A stretch of DNA of 64,000 nucleotides from Flavobacterium sp. UBA2787 (GTDB taxonomy: Bacteria > Bacteroidota > Bacteroidia > Flavobacteriales > Flavobacteriaceae): contig DEHZ01000005.1 of the NCBI GenBank assembly GCA_002352205.1, forward strand, positions 1-64,000, in the 5' to 3' direction. A model generated the notes under the pieces. That model did not search any database. It was given only the letters and a program-made list of their open reading frames with translations, and was not told the DNA's origin. Position 1 is the first letter of the stretch. The number at the start of each line of letters is the position of its first letter. The position numbers and the translations under genes are program-made. Positions 18,664 through 27,228 of the stretch are shown piece by piece.

Positions 18664-18702
18664 CAAAGATACATCAAAATAGGAATTTTAAAAGGATTCC
18701 TA
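18664..18702 (-). promoter_or_regulatory. suf operon promoter with candidate operator
   Basis: On the minus strand TATCTTTG (18671-18664) is a perfect -7 box 31 bp before the sufA ATG. Upstream of it, over the -33 region, lies a perfect inverted repeat TAGGAAT-N9-ATTCCTA (18680-18702). Its placement fits a repressor or Fe-S-responsive regulator site. No regulator gene for it is visible here. Confidence 0.52.
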
Positions 18703-18804
18703 ACATTTTTATAACGAATGGATGGATAGAAAATAGTTATAATTACGCTTTAAAAAGGTAAGTTTTTAGTAATTTGCGAAACATTTTACTATCAAATTAC
18801 AATT

Positions 18805-19668
18805 ATGAAACTATACCCCATTGAAGCCGGAAACTTTAAACTCGACGGCGGAGCTATGTTTGGCGTGGTGCCAAAAACCATTTGGAACCGAACAAATCCG
18901 GCAGATGAAAACAACCTCATCGACATTGCTGCTCGCTGTTTATTGATTGAAAACGGAAATCGATTGACGTTGATTGACACCGGAATGGGCAACAAACAAT
19001 CGGATAAATTTTTTGGTTATTATTCGCTTTGGGGCGAACATTCTTTAGATAAATCACTTGCAAAATATGGTTTTCATCGGGATGATGTAACGGATGTTTT
19101 TATGACACACCTTCATTTTGACCATTGTGGCGGCAGTGTAAATTGGAATGAGGATAAAACCGGTTATGACGTCGCTTTCAAAAATGCAAAATTCTGGACG
19201 AATGAAAATCATTGGGAATGGGCAACCAAACCAAATTCACGTGAAAAAGCTTCTTTTCTGCACGAAAATATCATTCCGATGCAAGAAAGCGGTCAGTTGA
19301 ATTTTATCAAAAGACCAAACAGTGATTTTGGTTTTTCGGAAGAAATGGATTTCGGAATTTTTTATGTGGATGGTCATACCGAAAAGCAAATGCTTCCTCA
19401 CATCCAATACGAAGATAAAACCATCGTTTTTTGTGCGGATTTGTTGGCTACGGCAGGACATATCCCGATTCCGTATGTGATGGGTTACGATACCAGACCG
19501 CTTTTAACTTTGGATGAAAAAGCGAAATTTATGAATGCCGCAGCTGAAAATAATTACTATTTATTTTTAGAACACGATGCTCACAACGAAATAATCACTG
19601 TTGAAAAAACCGAAAAAGGTGTTCGTTTGAAAGAGGTTTTTTCGTGTAAGGACATCCTAAACCTTTAA
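18805..19668 (+). CDS. MBL-fold metallo-hydrolase
   Basis: A 287-residue metallo-beta-lactamase-fold enzyme. The dinuclear metal site motif HxHxDH is H102-L-H104-F-D106-H107 in TMTHLHFDHCGG-type context (sequence reads MTHLHFDHCGG). Later ligands are in VDGHTEKQ and FCADLLATAGH. There is no signal peptide, so it is cytosolic. The layout resembles the lactonase-like/YtnP-like branch of the superfamily, but the substrate cannot be read from the sequence. It diverges from sufA and is followed by marR 96 bp later. Confidence 0.85.
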   Translation: MKLYPIEAGNFKLDGGAMFGVVPKTIWNRTNPADENNLIDIAARCLLIENGNRLTLIDTGMGNKQSDKFFGYYSLWGEHSLDKSLAKYGFHRDDVTDVFMTHLHFDHCGGSVNWNEDKTGYDVAFKNAKFWTNENHWEWATKPNSREKASFLHENIIPMQESGQLNFIKRPNSDFGFSEEMDFGIFYVDGHTEKQMLPHIQYEDKTIVFCADLLATAGHIPIPYVMGYDTRPLLTLDEKAKFMNAAAENNYYLFLEHDAHNEIITVEKTEKGVRLKEVFSCKDILNL

Positions 19669-19709
19669 AAATTCAATCCTTCCAAATTGTTAAACTTGTA
19701 TTAATTATT

Positions 19710-19750
19710 TAATTGATATATCAATTATTGATAAATCATTTTTAATTTTG
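19710..19750 (+). promoter_or_regulatory. marR promoter region with palindromic operator
   Basis: TAATTGATATATCAATTA (19710-19727) is a perfect 18-bp palindrome covering the -33 region of a promoter whose -7 box is TAATTTTG (19743-19750). MarR-family proteins bind such palindromes and usually autoregulate, so this is a good candidate for the site of the gene that follows. Confidence 0.5.
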
Positions 19751-19764
19751 ATTAAAATTATAAT

Positions 19765-20193
19765 ATGGAAAAAATAAGTAGTGTTATTTTTTATTCGATG
19801 GATCAAAGTATTCGAACGTATCGAATGTTTGCTCAAAAACGATTAAAAGAAAACGGATTAAAGATCACAATCGATCAATGGCTTGTGCTAAAAACCATTA
19901 ACGAAAACCCGGATATTGCTCAAAATGAATTGGCTGATATGGTTTTTAAAGACAATGCTTCTGTGACACGAATTATCGAATTATTAGTAAAATCAGATTA
20001 TTTAGAACGAAAAAAAGATCAAAACGACAGAAGAAAATCAGTTCTAAAAATCACAAAATTGGGTTCAAAAACCATCGAAAAAGTATATCAAGTAGTTCAA
20101 GAAAACCGTCAAATCGCACTAACCGGAATTAATCAAGCTGAGTTAGAAATTGTGGATAGGGTTTTGAAAAAAATCAGTCAAAATTGTAAATAG
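19765..20193 (+). CDS. MarR-family transcriptional regulator
   Basis: A 142-residue winged-helix regulator. The recognition region is NELADMVFKDNASVTRIIELLVKSDYLER (about residues 54-82; motif core ASVTRIIELL), followed by the wing with the family signature DQNDRRKSVLKIT. N- and C-terminal helices would form the dimer interface. The 18-bp palindrome 38 bp upstream is a likely operator. The target genes may include the neighbouring hydrolase or the downstream proteases, but nothing in the sequence proves it. The effector ligand is unknown. Confidence 0.9.
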   Translation: MEKISSVIFYSMDQSIRTYRMFAQKRLKENGLKITIDQWLVLKTINENPDIAQNELADMVFKDNASVTRIIELLVKSDYLERKKDQNDRRKSVLKITKLGSKTIEKVYQVVQENRQIALTGINQAELEIVDRVLKKISQNCK

Positions 20194-20226
20194 TTTCAAT
20201 CATCAATCAAAAAAAACAAATCAGTT

Positions 20227-20295
20227 ATGTTACGAATTATCACCTATTTAGTGATGTTAAGCTTGTTGGTTATAACATCCATTTATTCTGCTTAA
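20227..20295 (+). CDS. Possible 22-residue hydrophobic peptide
   Basis: ATG at 20227 opens a 22-codon frame ending in TAA at 20293-20295, reading MLRIITYLVMLSLLVITSIYSA. It looks like a single membrane segment or a bare signal peptide. It follows marR by 33 bp. It could be a small membrane protein, a remnant of a decayed exported protein, or chance; no promoter was seen. Confidence 0.2.
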   Translation: MLRIITYLVMLSLLVITSIYSA

Positions 20296-20455
20296 AGTCA
20301 AATAACAGAAATCTTTTGAACTAAAGAAATCTTTGTATCGAAGGTCAATCGGTTTAGCAAATGGATAATTATCATAAAAAAAATCAAAAATGAGTGGTTT
20401 TAGAACTTCTTTTTATGAAATTTGCCTTTTAGATTAAATTTACAAAACATTAACT

Positions 20456-22075
20456 ATGAAATTGATACGTTCAACAGCATTTACTCTTTTATCTGCTCTA
20501 ATTTTAACCGGATGTGGTGCTTCAAAATCATCCTTCACCAACTTAAAACCATTATCTTCTGAAACGGTTCCATTAAAAAACAGTAAAATTTCTGATGCCG
20601 AATTGTTGCGTTGGAGTCATTTAGACCTAATCAAAGACACGATTCCGGGTATGAGTGTAGATCGTGCCTACGAAGAATTATTGAAAAATAAAAAAGGTCA
20701 AAAAGTAATTGTTGCCGTAATTGATAGCGGAACTGACATCGAACACGAAGATTTAAAAGGTCGTGTTTGGACAAACGCTAAAGAAATTCCCGGAAACGGA
20801 ATTGATGACGACAATAACGGATACATTGACGATATTCACGGTTGGAACTTTTTAGGCGATATTGTTCACGAAACCCTTGAGTTAACTCGTATCGTACGAA
20901 AAGGTGATGATGGTTCTGAAACCTATAAAAAGGCTCTTGCAAAACTAGAGGAAAAGAAAGAAGAAGCATTATCCAACAAACAACAAATCGATTTTATTGT
21001 TGCTGCCGACAAAGGAATTGCCGAGCATTTGAAAAAGGAAAATTACACATTGCAAGATGTGAAATCAATTTTGACTTCAAACCCTACCTTAGGAAGATAT
21101 AAAATGGCGATGCTTCAGTTTTTAGCGAATTCTTCCCGCGAAGAGTTTATGAAAGGCGTAAAAGAATATGAAGAGCACGTTTATGACCAATTGAACTACA
21201 ATTTAAATACAGAATACGATGGTCGAAAAATTTTAGGTGATAACTACGAAGATTTCTCAACCAAATTCTATGGAAACAACCAAGTTTGGGGTCCGGATAA
21301 AAAACACGCGTTACACGGAACGCACGTAGCCGGAATTATTGCTCAAGTGCGAGGAAATAATTTAGGTGGCGACGGTGTGGCAACCAACGTAGAAATTATG
21401 GCCATTCGTGCCGTTCCAAACGGAGATGAATACGACAAAGATATCGCTCTTGCCATCAGATATGCAGCTGATAATGGTGCAAAAATTATCAACGGAAGTT
21501 TCGGGAAAGGCTTTTCTCCTCAAAAAGAATGGGTTTATGAAGCTATTAAATATGCAGCAAGCAAAGATGTTTTATTTGTTCACGCAGCCGGAAATGATGG
21601 TGATGATTTAAACGTTGTTGAAAGCTTTCCAAATGACCGAATTGCCGATAAAGAAATTGCCGATAACTTCATCAAAATTGGTGCTTTAAACTTTGATTAC
21701 GGAGCTAAAACTGTCGCTGAATTTTCAAACTACGGGAAAACCGATGTAGATGTTTTTGCTCCAGGTGTAAAAATTTATGCTACAGTTCCTGATAACAAAT
21801 ACGAACACCAACAAGGAACTTCGATGGCATCGCCAAATGCGGCCGGAGTTGCGGCTTTAATTCGTTCTTATTACCCAACTTTAACCGCTCCGCAAGTGAA
21901 AATGATTTTGAAAGAAAGTGGTGTTTCCATCAACAAAACAGTTGTGGTGGGCGGAGATCCAACAAACAAATTACCGTTTGCTGAATTATCCACTTCCGGA
22001 AAAATTGTGAATGCTTATAATGCGTTGTTGATGGCTGACAAAATGGCTAAATCATCAGGAAACGTTTCAAAATAA
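20456..22075 (+). CDS. S8 (subtilisin-like) serine peptidase, lipoprotein
   Basis: 539 residues with a lipobox LILTGC, so probably membrane-anchored in the periplasm or at the surface. The catalytic triad is Asp90 in VIDSGTDIEHEDL, His287 in HGTHVAG and Ser456 in GTSMASPNAAG; the oxyanion Asn region is HAAGNDG. The 197 residues between Asp and His are far more than in classical subtilisins (about 30-40). This insert is charged and helical-looking and contains the calcium-site-like DDDNNGYIDD. The gene is followed 17 bp later by an M1 aminopeptidase gene, suggesting joint peptide degradation. Confidence 0.93.
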   Translation: MKLIRSTAFTLLSALILTGCGASKSSFTNLKPLSSETVPLKNSKISDAELLRWSHLDLIKDTIPGMSVDRAYEELLKNKKGQKVIVAVIDSGTDIEHEDLKGRVWTNAKEIPGNGIDDDNNGYIDDIHGWNFLGDIVHETLELTRIVRKGDDGSETYKKALAKLEEKKEEALSNKQQIDFIVAADKGIAEHLKKENYTLQDVKSILTSNPTLGRYKMAMLQFLANSSREEFMKGVKEYEEHVYDQLNYNLNTEYDGRKILGDNYEDFSTKFYGNNQVWGPDKKHALHGTHVAGIIAQVRGNNLGGDGVATNVEIMAIRAVPNGDEYDKDIALAIRYAADNGAKIINGSFGKGFSPQKEWVYEAIKYAASKDVLFVHAAGNDGDDLNVVESFPNDRIADKEIADNFIKIGALNFDYGAKTVAEFSNYGKTDVDVFAPGVKIYATVPDNKYEHQQGTSMASPNAAGVAALIRSYYPTLTAPQVKMILKESGVSINKTVVVGGDPTNKLPFAELSTSGKIVNAYNALLMADKMAKSSGNVSK

Positions 22076-22092
22076 AACCTAAATCTATTTGT

Positions 22093-23979
22093 ATGAGAAA
22101 GGCTACCGTGCTTCTTTTTATTGTTTTTTCTAATTTTCTTTCCGCTCAAAACAACCCAAATCCAGGCTATTGGCAACAACAAGCCGATTATAAAATGGAT
22201 TTCTTTATGGATGTGAAAACCTTTCAATACAAAGGGACTCAAGAATTAGAATATACCAACAATTCACCCGACACACTTCGCAAAGTGTTTTATCATTTGT
22301 ATTTTAATGCGTTTCAACCGGGAAGCGAAATGGATATTCGATTAAAAACGATTACCGATCCCGATAAACGAATGGTGAAAAGTTTTAAAGTTGCCGATAA
22401 AGAAGTAACTGAAAGTAGAATTTCTACTTTAAAACCCGATCAAATTGGGTATTTAAAAATCACTAATTTCAAACAAGACGGTCAAGTGGCTACAACAAAA
22501 GTAGTGGGGACAATTTTGGAAGTTACGTTAGTAAAACCAATTCTCCCTAAATCAAAATCGACCTTTACGTTAGATTTTGATGGACAAGTACCGGAGCAAG
22601 TGCGTCGTTCAGGAAGAAATAGTGCTGAAGGAGTTGCTCTTTCGATGACGCAATGGTATCCGAAAATGTGTGAATTTGATTTTGAAGGATGGCATGCCGA
22701 CCCATACATTGGCAGAGAATTTCACGGTGTGTGGGGAAATTATGACGTAAAAATTTCGATTGATAAAGCCTATACCATTGGTGCTTCAGGCTATTTGCAA
22801 AACAAAAATGAAATCGGTCACGGCTATCAAGACGAAGGTGTAGAAGTCAAACATCCCAGAAAAACCAAAAACCTAACGTGGCATTTCGTAGCTCCAATGG
22901 TGCACGATTTTGCTTGGGGTGCCGATGACGAATACATTCACGATAAAATCATCGGAGAAAATGGTGTTGAACTTCATTTCTTTTATAAAAATGATAAAGA
23001 AATTATCGAAAACTGGAAAGCTTTACAACCCAAAACAGCGGAATTGTTAAGCTTTTTCAATAAAACAATTGGTGTTTATCCGTACAAACAATACTCAGTT
23101 ATTCAAGGTGGCGACGGTGGAATGGAATATGCCATGTGTACCCTCATCACCGGAAAACGTTCATTAGGCAGTTTGGTGGGCGTTACTGCTCACGAATTGG
23201 CCCACACGTGGTTTCAACATGTGTTGGCGACCAACGAAAGTAAGCACGAATGGATGGACGAAGGGTTTACTTCTTTTATTTCCGATTTGGCAATGACCGA
23301 AGTAATGCCTCCTAAAAATAAAAAAGAAGACGATAACCCGTTTCAAAGTGCGTACAACAACTATTTCTATATGGTGAGCACGGGTCGTGAGCAACCACAA
23401 TCTACGCACGCCGATCGCTATGATGAAAATATGGTTTACGGTATTTCATCCTACAGCAAAGGAACTGTTTTCCTGACGCAATTGGCTTATGTGATTGGGA
23501 TGGATAACATGTTTAAAACCTTAAAACGTTTTTACCACGATTATCAATTCACGCATCCTACGCCAAATGATTTTAAACGCACGGCAGAACGCGTTTCGGG
23601 AGCGGTTTTAGACTGGTATTTGGTGGATTGGACACAAACTACCAACACGATTGATTACGGCATTAAAAACATAGACGACAGCGGTAAATTAACCTTAGAA
23701 CGCATCGGAAGAATGCCAATGCCGTTGGATATTTTGGTGGCGTATGAAGACGGCTCCGTAGAAAGTTTTTATATACCAAATCCATTAATGCGATGGGAAA
23801 AAGAAAACCCGTATCCTCAAGTAAAAAGAACGGTTTTGAAAGGCTGGGATTGGGCGTATCCAACGTATGAATTGCCACTCTCACAAGCAAAATCTAAAAT
23901 TAAATCGGTGGTGATTGACCCGAGTGGTTTAATGGCCGATGTGAATCAAGAGAATAATAGTTATCCTATAACGAAATAA
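22093..23979 (+). CDS. M1-family zinc metallopeptidase (aminopeptidase)
   Basis: 628 residues with a signal peptide ending in LSAQ. The zinc site is H367-E-L-A-H371 with the third ligand Glu390 in WMDEGFTSF, the HExxH-x18-E pattern of M1. The usual substrate-anchoring GAMEN is represented by GGMEYAM. The N-terminal beta domain and C-terminal helical region are of normal size. It probably trims peptides in the periplasm. It is co-directional with the S8 peptidase and 17 bp behind it, and is followed immediately by a strong terminator. Confidence 0.94.
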   Translation: MRKATVLLFIVFSNFLSAQNNPNPGYWQQQADYKMDFFMDVKTFQYKGTQELEYTNNSPDTLRKVFYHLYFNAFQPGSEMDIRLKTITDPDKRMVKSFKVADKEVTESRISTLKPDQIGYLKITNFKQDGQVATTKVVGTILEVTLVKPILPKSKSTFTLDFDGQVPEQVRRSGRNSAEGVALSMTQWYPKMCEFDFEGWHADPYIGREFHGVWGNYDVKISIDKAYTIGASGYLQNKNEIGHGYQDEGVEVKHPRKTKNLTWHFVAPMVHDFAWGADDEYIHDKIIGENGVELHFFYKNDKEIIENWKALQPKTAELLSFFNKTIGVYPYKQYSVIQGGDGGMEYAMCTLITGKRSLGSLVGVTAHELAHTWFQHVLATNESKHEWMDEGFTSFISDLAMTEVMPPKNKKEDDNPFQSAYNNYFYMVSTGREQPQSTHADRYDENMVYGISSYSKGTVFLTQLAYVIGMDNMFKTLKRFYHDYQFTHPTPNDFKRTAERVSGAVLDWYLVDWTQTTNTIDYGIKNIDDSGKLTLERIGRMPMPLDILVAYEDGSVESFYIPNPLMRWEKENPYPQVKRTVLKGWDWAYPTYELPLSQAKSKIKSVVIDPSGLMADVNQENNSYPITK

Positions 23980-24009
23980 AAAAAATCCGGACGTGAGTTC
24001 GGATTTTTT
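23980..24009 (+). terminator. Terminator after the peptidase pair
   Basis: AAAAAATCCG pairs perfectly with CGGATTTTTT across a 10-nt loop, starting at the M1 stop codon. The T-run on the plus strand makes it a rho-independent-type terminator. Confidence 0.85.
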
Positions 24010-24021
24010 GTTTGTATGATT

Positions 24022-24090
24022 CGAGGTCGTCCCGATAATTATCGGTATCGCAGAGCTTTTTGCTTTATAAGAAGACTTTCGAGAGCTGGA
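24022..24090. repeat. Dispersed CGAGGTCG...TATAAGAAGACTTT element, copy 1
   Basis: It contains CGAGGTCG, a CCGATAATTATCGG palindrome, CGCAGAGCTT and TTTATAAGAAGACTTTCGAGA. A second copy in the same orientation lies at 26024-26083. The element is intergenic and non-coding. Confidence 0.6.
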
Positions 24091-24142
24091 TTTTTTGAGT
24101 TATATCTAATTACTAAACGGAAACAACTTTCTTAAAAAGATT

Positions 24143-24619
24143 TTAGTTAAACCATCCAAAAGGATCTTCTCTTTTTGCTTTAATTTCTAAGGTATCTTCT
24201 ATGCCGTCATCATTAAAATCGGCTATTCTTCGAACAATAAAATAGTCATCGTCAATAGAAATTACAGTATATATCAAAACTAATTGTTCGCCAAAATAAA
24301 AAATTAATTTGTCCCCATTCACTTTCCATTCTAGGTTGGTTTGAGAAACAGAACACTCATCGTTTACATGAATTATTTCATCGTATAAAAAACGTCTGCC
24401 TTCAGTATTAAAAAAGCCAAAAACATCTTTTGTACAGTTTGGATTATGAGGATAAGGAAACGTTTCTCCATTAAAAGTCATTGTTTCATATACCCATGCA
24501 CCTATCATTTTGCTTGTGTCAAAAGAAGGATAATTGATGTTTCCTCTTTCTACAGGGGTGTACTCATCTTTAGAACAGGAAACTAGTCCTAACAAAAGCA
24601 GTAGTAGAATCTTTTTCAT
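24143..24619 (-). CDS. Lipocalin-like small lipoprotein
   Basis: 158 residues with a lipobox LVSC followed by SKDE, an acidic stretch like the Bacteroidota surface-export signal, so a surface lipoprotein is likely. The body has a lipocalin-like flow: a MIGAWVYETMTFNG opening strand, a central FEGQ-like FGEQLVLIY strand, and DFNDDGIEDTLEI near the end. The family assignment is tentative and no ligand is predictable. It is probably transcribed alone from a -7 box at 24651-24644. Confidence 0.72.
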   Translation of the reverse strand: MKKILLLLLLGLVSCSKDEYTPVERGNINYPSFDTSKMIGAWVYETMTFNGETFPYPHNPNCTKDVFGFFNTEGRRFLYDEIIHVNDECSVSQTNLEWKVNGDKLIFYFGEQLVLIYTVISIDDDYFIVRRIADFNDDGIEDTLEIKAKREDPFGWFN

Positions 24620-24643
24620 TTTTGTGTGTTTTCAATTTTATGA

Positions 24644-24651
24644 CAAAGATA
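24644..24651 (-). promoter_or_regulatory. -7 box for the lipocalin-like lipoprotein gene
   Basis: On the minus strand this reads TATCTTTG, a perfect consensus match, 25 bp upstream of the ATG. There is no TTG at the right distance upstream. Confidence 0.45.
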
Positions 24652-24693
24652 AAAAATTGATTCTATTTGGTTAAAAGCCAACTTTGATTCTCT

Positions 24694-25269
24694 TCACTTG
24701 CCAAAAAATGCTCTCAAACGCTTATCTGCAGGATACTTTCTATGTTTTGTGATGTTATTGAACACCAACGCCACCACAAATAGAATCAATGTGCCCGTTA
24801 AAACAGGCGATAAAACATAATAATAACCCAAAACTTTGATTTTTTCGGAACCCATTATAGCAATTAGTGCAGTTGCACCACCGGGCGGATGAAGCGACTT
24901 TGTCATTTGCATCGCCACAATAGAAAGAGCCACGGCAAGCGGAGCCGTTATCCAAATAATTTCCGGTAGAAATTTATAGATTGTTACGCCAATAAAGGCA
25001 GAAATTAAATGACCCACAATTAAATTTCTGGGTTGAGCGAGCGGACTTTGAATAGCACCATACAACAACACACTCGACGCTCCAAATGAACCAATAAGGA
25101 AGATATTTTCGTCTTTGGTTAGCCAATGACTTTGAATATAAGCAATGAGGCCGATGCCCACAAATGCTCCCAAAAATGACCAAAAGTGTTCTTTGTAGTC
25201 CACCAAGGTTTCTTTATAGATTATGTAGCGTGAAATGCGTAAACTTCTTTTTATTTTTTTCTTGACCAC
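24694..25269 (-). CDS. HPP-family membrane protein
   Basis: 191 residues with about four membrane segments: GAFVGIGLIAYI, FLIGSFGASSVLLYG, LIVGHLISAFIGVTIY and a C-terminal VLTGTLILFVVALVF. The defining HPP motif is H127-P-P in SLHPPGGATAL, and QSPLAQPRNLIVGH is also typical. HPP proteins are inner-membrane proteins; some have been linked to nitrite transport in plastids and cyanobacteria, but the substrate here is unknown. It stands alone on the minus strand between two short genes. Confidence 0.88.
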   Translation of the reverse strand: MVKKKIKRSLRISRYIIYKETLVDYKEHFWSFLGAFVGIGLIAYIQSHWLTKDENIFLIGSFGASSVLLYGAIQSPLAQPRNLIVGHLISAFIGVTIYKFLPEIIWITAPLAVALSIVAMQMTKSLHPPGGATALIAIMGSEKIKVLGYYYVLSPVLTGTLILFVVALVFNNITKHRKYPADKRLRAFFGK

Positions 25270-25302
25270 TGTTTGGAGATTAGTGTAGAGTACAAATTAA
25301 AT

Positions 25303-25330
25303 AAAAAATCCGAACGTACTGCCCGGATTT
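25303..25330 (-). terminator. Terminator after the His/Lys/Gly-tailed protein gene
   Basis: On the minus strand AAATCCG pairs with CGGATTTTTT around a short loop, followed by T residues. It lies 66 bp downstream of the gene at 25396-25833. Confidence 0.7.
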
Positions 25331-25395
25331 CTATATTTTATTAGTGGTTTATAATACTCGTTCAAGTGTGCAAATAATCACCGGAAAACTAATAA

Positions 25396-25833
25396 TTAGT
25401 CTTTATGACCTTTTCCATGTCCTTTAGATTTTCCGTGACCTTTTCCGTGATGACCTTTATGTTTAGCTTCTTTAACTACATAAACATTACCACGTTTTCC
25501 ATATTTTACCTTATGAGTTTTATGAAGTTTGTAAGGTGCATTTCCTCTATAATCGGTAAGGTAAACAACATTTGCCCCTCTTAAATTGTAACCTCTGTAT
25601 TTAGCAGGAAGTGCTGCTGAACGATGCCAACGACCATTTCGAATATAAATAAATCGTTCTGCGGGAACATCATAATAAACATCTACTTCCGGTAAATAGT
25701 AGTATTGAACCTCAACTCGATCTGCCGGTGCCCAAACGGGTGGCGTACCTAAGTTTACGTTTACAGAAACTTGCGATTGCATCGTAAAACTAGTCAACAA
25801 TAACCCTAACAGTATACATTTAATTGCTTTCAT
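25396..25833 (-). CDS. Exported protein with His/Lys/Gly-rich tail, unknown function
   Basis: 145 residues with a signal peptide ending in TMQSQ. The middle has a repetitive pattern of aromatic strands (VEVQYYYLPEVDVYYDVP and FIYIRNGRWHR). The last 25 residues alternate His, Lys and Gly (core GHHGKGHGKSKGHGK). I recognise it only as one of the small Bacteroidota exported proteins without assigned function. The tail could bind divalent metals or polyanions, which is inference. It is monocistronic with its own terminator. Confidence 0.75.
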   Translation of the reverse strand: MKAIKCILLGLLLTSFTMQSQVSVNVNLGTPPVWAPADRVEVQYYYLPEVDVYYDVPAERFIYIRNGRWHRSAALPAKYRGYNLRGANVVYLTDYRGNAPYKLHKTHKVKYGKRGNVYVVKEAKHKGHHGKGHGKSKGHGKGHKD

Positions 25834-26153
25834 GATCTTTACTTTTTATGTTTAATAATAAGTTGATAAGCAAAGATTGTGCAAGAATGTAGAATTTATG
25901 TTATGGAATTTTTTTTATTTGTTATATAATTTTAATCAACGTTGTTTTAATTAATTGAAATGCAGAACATTAAACTAGTTTGTTTTACTGTTTTAATGAT
26001 GTAATTTAATTGAAATTATTTTGCTGCGAGGTCGGGAGACGCTCGCAGAACTTCGTGCTATATAAGAAGACTTTGGAGAACTTTGATTTATCTAATATTA
26101 AGTTTTAATTAATTTTTTGAAATTATTTTGTTTATTTGTTAAAAATATAATTT
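25834..26153. other. Gene-free AT-rich stretch upstream of the accessory cassette
   Basis: 320 bp without a plausible gene. The part near 25834-26020 is very AT-rich and presumably holds the promoter of the minus-strand gene. 26024-26083 is a dispersed repeat. 26084-26153 is AT-rich leader for the gene at 26154; no convincing TAnnTTTG box was found there. Confidence 0.6.
26024..26083. repeat. Dispersed CGAGGTCG...TATAAGAAGACTTT element, copy 2
   Basis: GCGAGGTCGGGAGACGCTCGC forms a short hairpin (core GCGAG/CTCGC) and is followed by CAGAACTTCGTGCTATATAA and GAAGACTTTGGAGA. It shares its order of words with 24022-24090 and points the same way. It lies 70 bp upstream of the accessory cassette. 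Confidence 0.6.
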
Positions 26154-27050
26154 ATGAGACTAAGAATCACAAAAGATATTCTAGAAAAAGCAAAAAAACT
26201 ACTAATAACTAATGCCGTCGAAAGAGCAAGTAACCCAGTTACTTATAAATTAAGTAAAGTTTTAAGTCTACGTGAAGGAATTGATTACTTAGATCGAAGT
26301 AGTTTATTTAAAACACAGATAAATGCTTTAAAAACTTTAAGCTTCTACGAATCAACGATAGATACCGTTGTTATAACTAAACAAGAATTTGTAGCCTTGT
26401 CTCAAATTATTAATAATTTAAATGTTTCCATACAAGCAACTATTGAAGCATTATCAAATATAATATATGAAGACAATCAAGACTTGATTAGCATTAAAAT
26501 ACCAAATCCAAACTCTTTTAAAGATATTGTTGAAACATCTAAAAGTCTTGACAAAATATTTAATCAAACAATTTTTCATGAAGATATTAAAGGCAATTAT
26601 AAGATTGTTAACTTCGATACAGGTAGTTACTGGATTGATATTTTATTAAACGGAGGAGCTACAGTTCTTCATCTTGTTGCAGCTCTTTCATGGGGAGGAG
26701 CAGTTGTGTATAAAAAAATTCAAGAAGGAAGACTTCTTAAAGAACAAGTTACTGCCTTAAAATTATCTAATGAAGCAACTAGAGAAATTAACGAAAAAAA
26801 TAAAATTGCTGAAAATGCAGTAGCTCAAAATGAAGCAGAATTTATATATAACAAATTTTATAAAGGTCAAAGTCCTGAACAAATAGAAAGAATCAAATTA
26901 GCATTAAATGAATTAGCCAAATTATATTTTGAAGGTGCTGAAATATATCCTAATATTGAAGCTCCTACAGATTTAAAAAAAGAATTTCCAGATGTAAAAT
27001 CAATTGAAAGTATAAAATCAAAAATTAAAGCTCTACCATCTAAAAAATAA
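26154..27050 (+). CDS. Unrecognised protein with one central membrane helix, accessory cassette gene 1
   Basis: 298 residues, not a family I can name. About 160 residues of Lys/Ile/Asn-rich alpha-helix lead into one hydrophobic segment (about 161-186, core GGATVLHLVAALSWGGAVVY). A charged coiled-coil-like stretch (about 188-232) and a helical tail ending in a Lys cluster follow. There is no signal peptide, so the protein is probably an inner-membrane protein with cytoplasmic domains. Codons look more AT-rich than in flanking genes. It lies 178 bp before the ATPase gene in the same direction. It could be a membrane effector or sensor of that module, or independent. Confidence 0.7.
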   Translation: MRLRITKDILEKAKKLLITNAVERASNPVTYKLSKVLSLREGIDYLDRSSLFKTQINALKTLSFYESTIDTVVITKQEFVALSQIINNLNVSIQATIEALSNIIYEDNQDLISIKIPNPNSFKDIVETSKSLDKIFNQTIFHEDIKGNYKIVNFDTGSYWIDILLNGGATVLHLVAALSWGGAVVYKKIQEGRLLKEQVTALKLSNEATREINEKNKIAENAVAQNEAEFIYNKFYKGQSPEQIERIKLALNELAKLYFEGAEIYPNIEAPTDLKKEFPDVKSIESIKSKIKALPSKK

Positions 27051-27228
27051 TTATTAACTTCTTAATCCTGGTTAATAAGTTTTGTAAATTAAAGAGTATT
27101 ATATTATCTAGCAATAAAAAGATTGATTTATGATTTATTCAACTCTTTTACCTAAATACACCTAGTAGTGTAGTCTTTTTTTATTACTTTTGTTTATAAT
27201 ATTTTGAATATTACTCCAAGCAAAAACT

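Noticed and set aside
19230-19246. Fourth parS-like site (ATTCACGTGAAAA) in the metallo-hydrolase gene
   Set aside because: Outside the CACGTG core it matches the consensus poorly, and it is inside ordinary coding sequence far from the mnmG cluster.
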